From the NCBI RefSeq assembly GCF_042684705.1, contig NZ_JBHULZ010000026.1:186001-250000 (forward strand): 64,000 nt of DNA. The letters run 5' to 3'. The DNA comes from Mesonia sediminis (GTDB taxonomy: Bacteria; Bacteroidota; Bacteroidia; Flavobacteriales; Flavobacteriaceae). This document shows positions 42,347 to 50,523 of this stretch, piece after piece (the first letter of the stretch is position 1; each line of letters starts with the position of its first letter). The notes beneath the pieces are model-generated. The model worked only from the letters and a program-made list of their open reading frames with translations. It made no database searches and had not been told where the DNA came from. Made by a program: the position numbers and the translations under genes.

Positions 42347-43276
42347 TTAGGCTTTGATAAGTTCTACCTCAAAAATTAACGTAGCGTTAGGCGGAATTAC
42401 TCCTCCAGCTCCCTGTGCTCCATAACCTAAATGGGCAGGAATAACAAATTTGGCTTTATCGCCTTGGTTCAATAACATAATTCCTTCGTCCCAACCTGCA
42501 ATCACGTGCCCCATTCCTACAGGAAACTGTATAGGTTGGTTACGTTTAAAAGACGAATCAAATACAGTACCATCAACTAACATGCCTTTGTAATGTACAG
42601 AAACGGTATTACCTTTTTTAGGTTTTGGTCCTTTACCTTCTTGAGTTATGGTATAATGCAAACCAGACTCGGTTTTACTCAAACCTTCGGTTAAGGCCTT
42701 TAGTTTATCCTCTTCTCTTTTCTTAGCTTCGGCTTCTCTTTTTTCTTTCTCTTCATTAAAACTCTTGAAGTTAGCAGCTGCATCAAACTGTTGTGCTTCT
42801 TCTCCAACTCGTTCTATACTTAGCTTTTCAATCTGGTCACCCTGCTCAATGCTATCAACTATATCTTGACCTTCTACAACTTCTCCAAAAACCGTATGCT
42901 TGCCATCTAGCCAAGGCGTTTCAACGTGTGTGATAAAAAACTGACTTCCGTTTGTACCAGGACCTGCATTAGCCATTGACAATATTCCTGGCTTATTATG
43001 CTTTAAATCAGGGTGTATTTCATCGTCAAATTGATATCCTGGTCCGCCAGCCCCTGTACCATTAGGATCACCCCCTTGGATCATAAAATCGGAAATAACA
43101 CGGTGAAATTTAAGACCGTCGTAATACGGCGTACCTTTTGCTTTTGCATCGTTTTTTATATTTCCTTCAGCAAGACCTACAAAATTTCCTACTGTCCCTG
43201 GTGTTTTATCGTGGTGTAATTTTACCAATATTTCGCCCTTAGTGGTTGCGAACTTGGCATAGATTCCGTTTTCCAT
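42347..43276 (-). CDS. Cyclophilin-FKBP fusion peptidyl-prolyl isomerase
   Basis: 309 residues with no signal peptide. The N-terminal cyclophilin domain covers about residues 5-165 (YYDGLKFHRVISDFMIQGGDPNGTGAGGPGYQFDDE, NGSQFFITHVETPWLDGKHTVFGEVVEG), a charged coiled linker covers about 165-200, and an FKBP domain covers about 205-309 (GNTVSVHYKGMLVDGTVFDSSF ... VIAGWDEGIMLLNQGDKAKFVIPAHLGYG). Such dual-family immunophilins are known from flavobacteria. The protein probably folds cytoplasmic proteins at proline bonds. A good -7 element lies at 43301. The FKBP half is repeated as a remnant at 39108-39415. Confidence 0.93.
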   Translation of the reverse strand: MENGIYAKFATTKGEILVKLHHDKTPGTVGNFVGLAEGNIKNDAKAKGTPYYDGLKFHRVISDFMIQGGDPNGTGAGGPGYQFDDEIHPDLKHNKPGILSMANAGPGTNGSQFFITHVETPWLDGKHTVFGEVVEGQDIVDSIEQGDQIEKLSIERVGEEAQQFDAAANFKSFNEEKEKREAEAKKREEDKLKALTEGLSKTESGLHYTITQEGKGPKPKKGNTVSVHYKGMLVDGTVFDSSFKRNQPIQFPVGMGHVIAGWDEGIMLLNQGDKAKFVIPAHLGYGAQGAGGVIPPNATLIFEVELIKA

Positions 43277-43300
43277 AATTTATTTTAATTTTTTAAAGTG

Positions 43301-43309
43301 CAAAGATAA
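43301..43309 (-). promoter_or_regulatory. Promoter -7 element of the cyclophilin-FKBP gene
   Basis: TATCTTTGC on the minus strand matches TAnnTTTGC, 25 bases upstream of the ATG. Confidence 0.6.
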
Positions 43310-43336
43310 GTCTTCTTGAGGGTTTTTCTAAAAAAC

Positions 43337-43369
43337 AAGAAACCCAAAATTTAAAATTTTGGGCTTCTT
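43337..43369 (-). terminator. Terminator of recQ
   Basis: AAGAAGCCCAAAATTT and AAATTTTGGGTTTCTT (minus strand, one mismatch) followed by a T-rich stretch, 19 bases after the recQ stop. Confidence 0.8.
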
Positions 43370-43387
43370 TGCATTTATAATGTATTT

Positions 43388-45580
43388 CTAATTAGCCACT
43401 TCACTCATAAACTTGATGCGGTAAAGCCTGAGTTCTTCTTCTTCGTAGTCGCCATCAAACTCATCCATCGCTTCGTCTATTTTATCGCTTTCTGCCTCTA
43501 AAAAATACTCTTGTAATTCTTCTTGCTGATCTTCATCTAAAATTTCATCTATCCAGTAAGAAATATTCAGTTTGGTTCCACTATAGACAATTGCTTCAAG
43601 TTCTTTAATAAAATCATCCATCGATAAGCCTTTTGCGCTGGCAATATCGGGTAGCGGTAATTTTCTATCTACATTCTGTATAAAATAGAGCTTATTACTA
43701 CTATTAGCACCGGTAGTTTTTACTACCATATCATCGGGTCTTATGATCTCATTATCTTCTACATAACGTTGTATGAGGCTTACAAACTCTTTACCGAATT
43801 TTTTGGCTTTACCTTCACCTACCCCATGAATGTTTCCTAACTCTTCAATAGAAATCGGATATTTTGAAGCCATATCTTCCAACGAAGGGTCTTGGAATAC
43901 CACATAAGGAGGTACATCTTTTTTTTGCGCTACCTTTTTTCGTAAATCTTTAAGCATTTTCATCAATTGCTCATCGGTTGCACTAGCCGCTTTATTTTGT
44001 TGAGCGGCTTTGTTTTGTTCTTCTTCGGTATAAATATGATCTTCAGACATCATAAAAGAACTAGGACTTTCTAAAAAAGCTTTACCTTCTGCAGTCAGTT
44101 TTATAACGCCATAGGTTTCAATATCTTTTTTGAGTAAGCCTTTTATCAGAACTTGTCTAATTAAAGCCATCCAATAAAATTTTGGCTTTTCCTTTCCTTT
44201 TCCAAAAATGGGAAGCTCATCTGTTTTGTGCGATTTGATCATAGCGTTTACTTCTCCCACCAATGTTTTAACCAAGTCTTTAGCTTTATAAATCGATTTG
44301 GTTTTCTTAACGGTATTTAAAAGTAGAACCACTTCATCTTGGGCTTCTTTTTGGGTTTTGGGAAAACGAACGTTGTCATCCATATCGGCTCCTTCACCGG
44401 TCTCGCTATCAAAGGCTTCTCCAAAATAATGCAAAATAAATTTACGTCTTGAAATAGAAGTTTCCGCGTAAGCGACAACTTCTTGCAGTAAAGCAAAACC
44501 TACTTCTTGTTCGGCTACAGGTTTACCACTCATAAATTTTTCTAGCTTTTCTATATCTTTATAAGCGTAAAAAGCTAAGCAATGCCCTTCTCCCCCGTCG
44601 CGACCAGCTCTACCGGTTTCTTGGTAATAGCTTTCAATACTTTTGGGGATGTCGTGATGAATTACAAAACGCACATCTGGTTTATCTATTCCCATACCAA
44701 AGGCAATGGTGGCCACCACCACATCTACCTCTTCCATCAAAAACATATCTTGATGTTTAGCTCGGGTTTTACTATCTAACCCAGCATGGTAAGGTACTGC
44801 CGATATACCGTTTACTTGCAGCGTTTGCGCAAGTTCTTCTACTTTTTTTCTAGAAAGGCAATAAATGATTCCGCTCTTCCCTTTGCGCTCACGCACAAAC
44901 CGAATAATGTCTGCGCTTACTTGAGCGGTTTTGGGTCGCACTTCATAATATAAATTTGGCCGGTTAAAAGAAGCTTTAAAGGTATTAGCTTTTGGCATAC
45001 CTAAATTTTTCAAGATATCTTCTTGCACCTTTGGTGTGGCCGTTGCCGTTAAAGCAATTATAGGTATATCATCGCCTATACGTTTTATAATCTTGCGTAA
45101 ATTTCTGTATTCTGGCCTAAAGTCATGCCCCCATTCGCTTATACAGTGTGCTTCATCTATAGCTAAAAAAGAAATTTTTTGCGAACGCAAAAAATCAATA
45201 TACTCTTCTTTGGTTAAAGATTCGGGTGCCACATATAATAACTTTGTAATACCGTTTTCAATGTCGCTTTTAACCTGTTTAACTTCGGTTTTATTTAGCG
45301 AAGAGTTCAAAACGTGCGCTACTCCTTTTTCCGAAGAAATACCTCTAATGGCATCTACTTGATTTTTCATTAAAGCTATTAAAGGGGAGACAACAATTGC
45401 TGTTCCTTCTTTTATCAAGGCAGGTAATTGGTAACATAGAGATTTACCACCTCCCGTAGGCATAATCACAAAAGTGTGCTCACCATTAATAATGCTTTTT
45501 ATTACTTGTTCTTGCAGGCCTTTAAATTGGTCAAAGCCAAAATACTTTTTTAGTTCCTGATGTAAATCGATTTCTGTCAA
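43388..45580 (-). CDS. recQ: ATP-dependent DNA helicase RecQ, Bacteroidota form without zinc site
   Basis: 730 residues. The TTG start gives MTEIDLHQELKKYFGFDQFKGLQEQVI, matching family N-termini. Walker A is PTGGGKS (41-47), the DEAH box lies at 142-145 in AIDEAHCISEWGHDFRPEYRNL, and motif VI includes YQETGRAGRDG. The RQC winged-helix follows but the four zinc-binding Cys of E. coli RecQ are absent (ISRRKFILHYFGEAFDSETGEGADMDDNVRFPK). An HRDC domain is near residues 535-610. It unwinds recombination intermediates at stalled forks. Monocistronic, divergent from kdsD. Confidence 0.95.
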   Translation of the reverse strand: MTEIDLHQELKKYFGFDQFKGLQEQVIKSIINGEHTFVIMPTGGGKSLCYQLPALIKEGTAIVVSPLIALMKNQVDAIRGISSEKGVAHVLNSSLNKTEVKQVKSDIENGITKLLYVAPESLTKEEYIDFLRSQKISFLAIDEAHCISEWGHDFRPEYRNLRKIIKRIGDDIPIIALTATATPKVQEDILKNLGMPKANTFKASFNRPNLYYEVRPKTAQVSADIIRFVRERKGKSGIIYCLSRKKVEELAQTLQVNGISAVPYHAGLDSKTRAKHQDMFLMEEVDVVVATIAFGMGIDKPDVRFVIHHDIPKSIESYYQETGRAGRDGGEGHCLAFYAYKDIEKLEKFMSGKPVAEQEVGFALLQEVVAYAETSISRRKFILHYFGEAFDSETGEGADMDDNVRFPKTQKEAQDEVVLLLNTVKKTKSIYKAKDLVKTLVGEVNAMIKSHKTDELPIFGKGKEKPKFYWMALIRQVLIKGLLKKDIETYGVIKLTAEGKAFLESPSSFMMSEDHIYTEEEQNKAAQQNKAASATDEQLMKMLKDLRKKVAQKKDVPPYVVFQDPSLEDMASKYPISIEELGNIHGVGEGKAKKFGKEFVSLIQRYVEDNEIIRPDDMVVKTTGANSSNKLYFIQNVDRKLPLPDIASAKGLSMDDFIKELEAIVYSGTKLNISYWIDEILDEDQQEELQEYFLEAESDKIDEAMDEFDGDYEEEELRLYRIKFMSEVAN

Positions 45581-45608
45581 ACTGATATTTTAGTGTTACA
45601 ATTTTACA

Positions 45609-45616
45609 TACCTTTG
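45609..45616 (+). promoter_or_regulatory. Candidate -7 element of the kdsD-tatC-CMD-lptB operon
   Basis: TACCTTTG matches TAnnTTTG and gives a leader of about 50 bases to the ATG at 45672. Confidence 0.5.
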
Positions 45617-45671
45617 TCAGTCTAAAGATATATATTTCTTTAGTATTGGCAAATCGAAATTTAAAAAATTG

Positions 45672-46634
45672 ATGAAAGATTCTCAAATCCTTTCTTTTGC
45701 AAAAGACACTATTAAAAATGAGGCAGCCGCAATTGCCCAATTAGAAAACTTTTTAACTCAAGATTTCCCCAAAGCTGTAAATTGTATCTATCATAGCAAA
45801 GGGCGCGTGGTTATTACAGGAATAGGTAAAAGTGCCATTATCGCACAAAAAATAGTAGCTACTTTAAACAGTACTGGCACACCGGCAATTTTTATGCATG
45901 CTGCCGATGCTATTCACGGCGATTTAGGGAATATTCAAAAAGATGATGTTGTAATATGTATTTCTAAAAGTGGAAACACCCCCGAAATTAAGGTACTCGT
46001 ACCGCTAATTAAGAATTTTAATAACAAATTGATAGGTCTCACCGGTAACAAAGATTCTTTTTTGGGTCAACAAGCCGATTTTGTTCTGAATGCCTATATT
46101 GAGCAGGAAGCTTGCCCTAATAATTTGGCCCCTACCACGAGTACCACCGCTCAATTAGTGATTGGCGATGCTCTTGCGGTAAGCTTGCTTCATCTTAAAG
46201 GTTTTTCTAGTAAAGATTTTGCAAAATACCACCCTGGGGGTGCTTTAGGAAAAAAACTCTATTTGCGCGTAGCCGATATTACGGCCCAGAACAATCTACC
46301 TCAAGTAGCTCCTAACAGTAAAATTTCTGATGTTATTGTAGAGATTTCTGAAAAAATGTTAGGAGCAACGGCAGTTATTGAAAAAGGCGATATACTAGGA
46401 ATCATCACCGATGGTGACATTAGAAGAATGTTGCAAAAAAGTCAAGATATCAATCAATTAACAGCTCGTGATATTATGGGCGAAGCGCCTAAAACTATCG
46501 ACAACCAAGCTTTAGCTTTAGAGGCTAAAAATATGCTTGAGCACTTTGGTATTTCTCAGCTAATTGCAACAGAAAAGGGCAGTTATAAAGGTATTGTACA
46601 CCTGCACAACTTAATAAAAGAAGGTATCATCTAA
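45672..46634 (+). CDS. kdsD: Arabinose-5-phosphate isomerase, KpsF/GutQ family
   Basis: 320 residues from the ATG at 45672. The SIS domain (about 35-180; GRVVITGIGKSAIIAQKIVATLNSTGTPAIFMHAADAIHGDLG, SGNTPE) is followed by a pair of CBS domains (about 205-320). It converts ribulose 5-phosphate to arabinose 5-phosphate, the first step of Kdo synthesis for lipopolysaccharide. It leads an operon that ends in lptB, the LPS export ATPase, which fits an envelope role. TatC and a CMD protein lie between. Confidence 0.93.
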   Translation: MKDSQILSFAKDTIKNEAAAIAQLENFLTQDFPKAVNCIYHSKGRVVITGIGKSAIIAQKIVATLNSTGTPAIFMHAADAIHGDLGNIQKDDVVICISKSGNTPEIKVLVPLIKNFNNKLIGLTGNKDSFLGQQADFVLNAYIEQEACPNNLAPTTSTTAQLVIGDALAVSLLHLKGFSSKDFAKYHPGGALGKKLYLRVADITAQNNLPQVAPNSKISDVIVEISEKMLGATAVIEKGDILGIITDGDIRRMLQKSQDINQLTARDIMGEAPKTIDNQALALEAKNMLEHFGISQLIATEKGSYKGIVHLHNLIKEGII

Positions 46635-46637
46635 AGT

Positions 46638-47489
46638 ATGGCGACAAAGACAAAGAAAAATCCTCAAGAAATGTCATTTCTAGATCATCTAGAAACCTTG
46701 AGATGGCATTTAATTCGTTCAATAATAGCAGTAGTAGGAGTAGCCTTTATCGCTTTCTTTTTAAAGGATTTAATTTTCGGAATTCTATTTGCTCCTAAGG
46801 ATGCAGATTTTATAACCTATAAAGTTTTATGTAATTTGGCGCAAAGCCTTGGCTTGGATGAGAGTTTTTGTTTTAACGAAATTCCGTTTAGAATTCAAAG
46901 TAGAACTATGAGCGGCCAGTTCTCTGCTCATATGTGGACATCGATAACCACCGGCTTTATTGTGGGGTTCCCCTATATTTTGTATGAACTTTGGCGTTTT
47001 ATTTCACCGGCTTTGCACCCCAACGAACGCAATGCATCACGAGGTTTTATAGTTATTGCCTCCCTTTTATTCTTTACGGGAGTACTTTTTGGTTATTATA
47101 TTGTCTCTCCCCTATCTATAAACTTCTTAGGTAGCTACCAAGTAAGCGAGCAAGTGTTTAATGATATTGACTTAAGCAGTTATTTCGGATTAGTTCGCGC
47201 TTCGGCACTGGCTAGTGGCGTGATTTTTGAGCTACCCATTATAATTTACATTTTAACCCGTATAGGCTTGGTTACACCAGAGGCACTTAAAAAATATAGA
47301 AAATTTGCCTTGGTCGGAATTTTAATTTTATCGGCCATCATAACGCCTCCAGATATTGCTAGCCAAATAGTCGTGGCCATACCGGTTTTAATTTTATACG
47401 AGATAAGTATATTTATTTCGGGTTATGTCATCCGTAAAGAAGAAAAAAAATTAAAGAAAGAGAAAAATATTATCCGAAAAAATGAGTAA
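46638..47489 (+). CDS. tatC: Twin-arginine translocase subunit TatC
   Basis: 283 residues with six membrane segments. The family signature MSFLDHLETLRWHLIRS (residues 12-28) and the conserved region FPYILYELWRFISPALHPNERN are clear. TatC is the receptor of the Tat system that exports folded proteins. The gene starts three bases after kdsD and overlaps the next gene by eight bases. The charged C-terminal tail (RKEEKKLKKEKN) is cytoplasmic. Confidence 0.96.
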   Translation: MATKTKKNPQEMSFLDHLETLRWHLIRSIIAVVGVAFIAFFLKDLIFGILFAPKDADFITYKVLCNLAQSLGLDESFCFNEIPFRIQSRTMSGQFSAHMWTSITTGFIVGFPYILYELWRFISPALHPNERNASRGFIVIASLLFFTGVLFGYYIVSPLSINFLGSYQVSEQVFNDIDLSSYFGLVRASALASGVIFELPIIIYILTRIGLVTPEALKKYRKFALVGILILSAIITPPDIASQIVVAIPVLILYEISIFISGYVIRKEEKKLKKEKNIIRKNE

Positions 47490-47838
47490 TCAAGTAGAAG
47501 AATTTAATACGTACCGCGCCAAGATGAACACCAAAATCTTAGGTGAAAACAATAAAGTTCTAAAACGAATTTTTAATTTAGACACCAACGCTTTCGCGGA
47601 AGGAGCTCTAGATATAAAAACCAAAGAGCTACTAGGTCTAGTAGCTTCGTTAGTGTTGCGTTGTGACGATTGCGTACGCTATCATTTAGAATCAAGTTTT
47701 AAAAATGGCGTAAACAAAGATCAAATTATGGAAACCTTAAGTATTGGTACACTTATAGGTGGGACCATCGTGATACCTCACCTACGAAGAGCACACGAAT
47801 ACTGGGAAGAATTAGAAAACCACTACTCAAATCAATAA
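47482..47838 (+). CDS. Carboxymuconolactone decarboxylase/AhpD-like protein
   Basis: 118 residues. The AhpD-type motif E-x11-C-x2-C-x3-H is present: Glu49, Cys61, Cys64 (CDDC) and His68. Such small proteins carry out thiol-disulfide reduction of peroxides or related chemistry; the CMD name is only the fold family. It overlaps tatC by eight bases and is followed by lptB after four bases, so it is translated as part of the envelope operon. Its substrate is unknown. Confidence 0.88.
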   Translation: MSNQVEEFNTYRAKMNTKILGENNKVLKRIFNLDTNAFAEGALDIKTKELLGLVASLVLRCDDCVRYHLESSFKNGVNKDQIMETLSIGTLIGGTIVIPHLRRAHEYWEELENHYSNQ

Positions 47839-47842
47839 CGAT

Positions 47843-48583
47843 ATGATGAAACTGCGCGCAGAAAACTTGATGAAATCCTATAAAGGTAGAAAGGTAGTTA
47901 AAGGCATCTCGGTAGAGGTAAAACAAGGTGAAATTGTAGGCCTATTAGGTCCCAACGGAGCAGGAAAAACCACTTCTTTCTACATGATTGTTGGTCTTAT
48001 TAAACCCAATGGCGGTAACATTTTCTTAGATCAAAAAAATATTACCAATTACCCCATGTATAAACGCGCGCAAAACGGTATTGGTTATTTGGCTCAAGAA
48101 GCCTCTGTTTTTAGAAAGCTTAGCATAGAAGATAATATTATGAGTGTATTGCAACTTACCAAACTTTCTAAAAAAGAGCGTCAATATAAAATGGAGAGCC
48201 TTATAGATGAGTTTAGTCTAGGACATATTAGAAAAAACCGAGGCGATTTATTATCGGGAGGCGAACGCCGACGAACAGAAATTGCTCGAGCCTTAGCCAC
48301 AGACCCAAAATTTATCTTGCTAGACGAACCTTTTGCTGGGGTAGATCCAGTGGCCGTTGAAGATATTCAGCGTATTGTCGCACAACTCAAAGATAAAAAT
48401 ATAGGTATCCTTATAACAGACCACAACGTTCAGGAGACACTAGCCATTACAGATAGAACTTATTTAATGTTTGAAGGTAGTATATTAAAACATGGGCAAC
48501 CTGAAGACTTGGCCTCTGATGAAATGGTTCGCAAGGTGTATCTAGGACAAAATTTTGAATTGCGTAAGAAAAAACTTTTCTAA
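47843..48583 (+). CDS. lptB: LPS export ABC transporter ATPase LptB
   Basis: 246 residues. Walker A GPNGAGKTT (36-44), the signature LSGGERRRTEIARALA, Walker B FILLDEPFAGVDPVAVEDIQ and the H-loop ITDHNVQETL are as in LptB. It drives lipopolysaccharide transport from the inner membrane with LptFG. It ends the kdsD-tatC-CMD-lptB operon. Two adjacent ATGs (47843 and 47846) are possible starts. Convergent with pssA; the two stop codons are two bases apart. Confidence 0.95.
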   Translation: MMKLRAENLMKSYKGRKVVKGISVEVKQGEIVGLLGPNGAGKTTSFYMIVGLIKPNGGNIFLDQKNITNYPMYKRAQNGIGYLAQEASVFRKLSIEDNIMSVLQLTKLSKKERQYKMESLIDEFSLGHIRKNRGDLLSGGERRRTEIARALATDPKFILLDEPFAGVDPVAVEDIQRIVAQLKDKNIGILITDHNVQETLAITDRTYLMFEGSILKHGQPEDLASDEMVRKVYLGQNFELRKKKLF

Positions 48584-48585
48584 GC

Positions 48586-49332
48586 TTAAGCTGATGCCGA
48601 TTTTCGCACAAAAACACTTAACAACACATAACCCAAGATAATACAAGGAACGGCCAAAAACTGGAAAAAACCTATACCCAATACACAAGCGAAAACAAAC
48701 AGAAATCTAAACCAGTTTTCTTTAAAATTAAGGTTCTTGAACTTCAACGCAAACAAAGGAATTTCTGCATTTAAAATAATCGCGCTAAAAACACATAATC
48801 CAATCAACACTACTGGCAACTTTGTAACCGTTGCTAACCAAGATTCGGGATGGTAGTGAATTATAAAAGGTAAACTAAGAATTAATAAGGCGTTGGCGGG
48901 CGTAGGCAAACCAATGAAAGAACTGGTTTGTCGCTCGTCTATATTAAATTTAGCCAAGCGATAAGCCGAACCTAAGGGTATTAAAAAAGCAAACAAAGAC
49001 CAAGCATAAAAAGATAAATTAAAAGTCTTATCCTCCCAATTACTGTATAAAATCGCACTATTGGCAGGCAAATATTGCTCCAACAATTGAAACACGATTA
49101 AACCCGGCACCAAACCACTAGTTACCATATCGGCCAGCGAATCAAGTTGTAAGCCCAAATCGCTTTTGACATCTAAAGCTCTAGCAGCCAACCCGTCAAA
49201 GAAATCGAAAAAAATTCCTAGGCATATAAAAATACCGGCTAATAACAATTGGTTATTCAAGGCGCAAACAGCCGCTATACTTCCTGAGAGTAAGTTGAGT
49301 AAGGTTATAAGGTTAGGAATATGTTTTTTCAT
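48586..49332 (-). CDS. pssA: CDP-diacylglycerol-serine O-phosphatidyltransferase
   Basis: 248 residues with about seven membrane segments. The CDP-alcohol phosphotransferase motif DGx2ARx8Gx3Dx3D is complete (Asp46 Gly47 ... Asp64 ... Asp68 in FFDGLAARALDVKSDLGLQLDSLAD). It makes phosphatidylserine, the precursor of phosphatidylethanolamine. Its -7 element is at 49357-49365. Confidence 0.93.
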   Translation of the reverse strand: MKKHIPNLITLLNLLSGSIAAVCALNNQLLLAGIFICLGIFFDFFDGLAARALDVKSDLGLQLDSLADMVTSGLVPGLIVFQLLEQYLPANSAILYSNWEDKTFNLSFYAWSLFAFLIPLGSAYRLAKFNIDERQTSSFIGLPTPANALLILSLPFIIHYHPESWLATVTKLPVVLIGLCVFSAIILNAEIPLFALKFKNLNFKENWFRFLFVFACVLGIGFFQFLAVPCIILGYVLLSVFVRKSASA

Positions 49333-49356
49333 AAGGTATTAGGTGTTTCAAACAAA

Positions 49357-49365
49357 TCAAATATA
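49357..49365 (-). promoter_or_regulatory. Promoter -7 element of pssA
   Basis: TATATTTGA on the minus strand matches TAnnTTTG, 25 bases upstream of the ATG. Confidence 0.5.
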
Positions 49366-49449
49366 GCCTGTACACGATAGCAAAAGCAATATAAAGCACA
49401 AAATTAAGTTAATAAAAAATAAAATAAGATATTTGCAAAAAAGAAAACC

Positions 49450-50523
49450 TTGACAAAACAGGCGCTTTATATTCTAATTCTACTCCTAGGCATCGGTTTA
49501 CAAGCACAAACGGCTCGTAAATATTCTAACGAATTTTTAAACATAGGAGTAAACGCAGCTGCATTTGGAATGGCCAACGCCGTAACCGCCACTACAGACG
49601 ACGTGTATGCTGGATATTGGAACCCCGCCGGACTCACCCGCATCGAAGATCACGAAATTGCGCTAATGCACGCCAACTATTTCGCCAATATCGCCAATTA
49701 TGACTACCTAGGATCGGCTTTAAAAATAGATGACGAAAGTAGTCTTGGGATACACGTTTTGCGTTTTGGTGTAGATAATATTTTAAATACTACACAACTT
49801 ATAGACGATCAAGGTCAAATTGATTATGACCGTATTAGCCTATTCTCGGCGGCAGACTATGCTTTTACGTTTTCTTATGCCAAGAATTTACCGCTCGAAG
49901 GTTTTTCTTTTGGTGTAAATGCCAAAGTGATTCACCGCATAATAGGTGAATTTGCTAATTCTTGGGGATTTGGGCTAGATGCTGGCATTCAGTTTCAAGG
50001 CAAAAACGGGTGGGAGTTTGGTGCTATGGCACGAGATATTACTACTACCTATAATACTTGGAGTATCGATGAAGATGCCTACAGCCAAGTACAAGATGCC
50101 GTTGAAGGGCAAAACCAAGAATTACCAGAAACTACAGAAATAACTTTACCAAAACTGCAATTAGGAGTGGCCAAAAATTTTCGCATTCGATACGATTGGG
50201 ACATTAAAGCAGCCCTTGATTTGCAAATGCGATTTGCACAAACACAAGATTTAATAGCAACAGAAGCGGTAAGTGTAAGTCCTGCACTTGGCTTTCAAGT
50301 AGGCTACCTAGACTTGGTTTATTTACGAGGCGGTGTAGGTAACTTTCAAAATGTAGAACAACTTGAAGGCGGTTCAAAAGTTGGTTTTCAGCCAGGATTC
50401 GGGTTAGGTTTTAAATACAAGGGAATACATATAGATTATGCCTTTACCGATATTGGTGATCAAAGTGTAGCGCTCTACTCTAATGTATTCTCACTTAAAA
50501 TTGACTGGCGTGTTTTTAGATAA
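49450..50523 (+). CDS. PorV/PorQ family outer-membrane protein
   Basis: 357 residues from a TTG start; no ATG is available before residue 40. A signal peptide ends at GLQAQ. The N-terminal part FLNIGVNAAAFGMANAVTATTDDVYAGYWNPAGLT is the PorV/PorQ signature, followed by a FadL-like beta-barrel and a terminal strand FSLKIDWRVFR. PorV is a type IX secretion component that shuttles substrates at the outer membrane; PorQ-like paralogues exist with unclear roles, and I cannot tell which this is. It fits the presence of type IX substrates in the window. Its 3' end overlaps lnt. Confidence 0.8.
   Translation: MTKQALYILILLLGIGLQAQTARKYSNEFLNIGVNAAAFGMANAVTATTDDVYAGYWNPAGLTRIEDHEIALMHANYFANIANYDYLGSALKIDDESSLGIHVLRFGVDNILNTTQLIDDQGQIDYDRISLFSAADYAFTFSYAKNLPLEGFSFGVNAKVIHRIIGEFANSWGFGLDAGIQFQGKNGWEFGAMARDITTTYNTWSIDEDAYSQVQDAVEGQNQELPETTEITLPKLQLGVAKNFRIRYDWDIKAALDLQMRFAQTQDLIATEAVSVSPALGFQVGYLDLVYLRGGVGNFQNVEQLEGGSKVGFQPGFGLGFKYKGIHIDYAFTDIGDQSVALYSNVFSLKIDWRVFR

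Larger units (their letters stand above)
39574..42655. repeat. Tandem duplication, copy 2
   Basis: Second arm of the duplication at 36271-39415, containing LRR gene 2, csaA 2, redoxin 2 and the FKBP part of the complete fusion gene. Noncoding flanks are almost identical to copy 1, for example the 39661-39720 and 36361-36420 segments. Confidence 0.92.

Noticed and set aside
34092..43276. Transposon or integron as cause of the duplicated block
   Set aside because: No transposase, integrase, terminal repeats or attachment sites; the junctions show only short matches.
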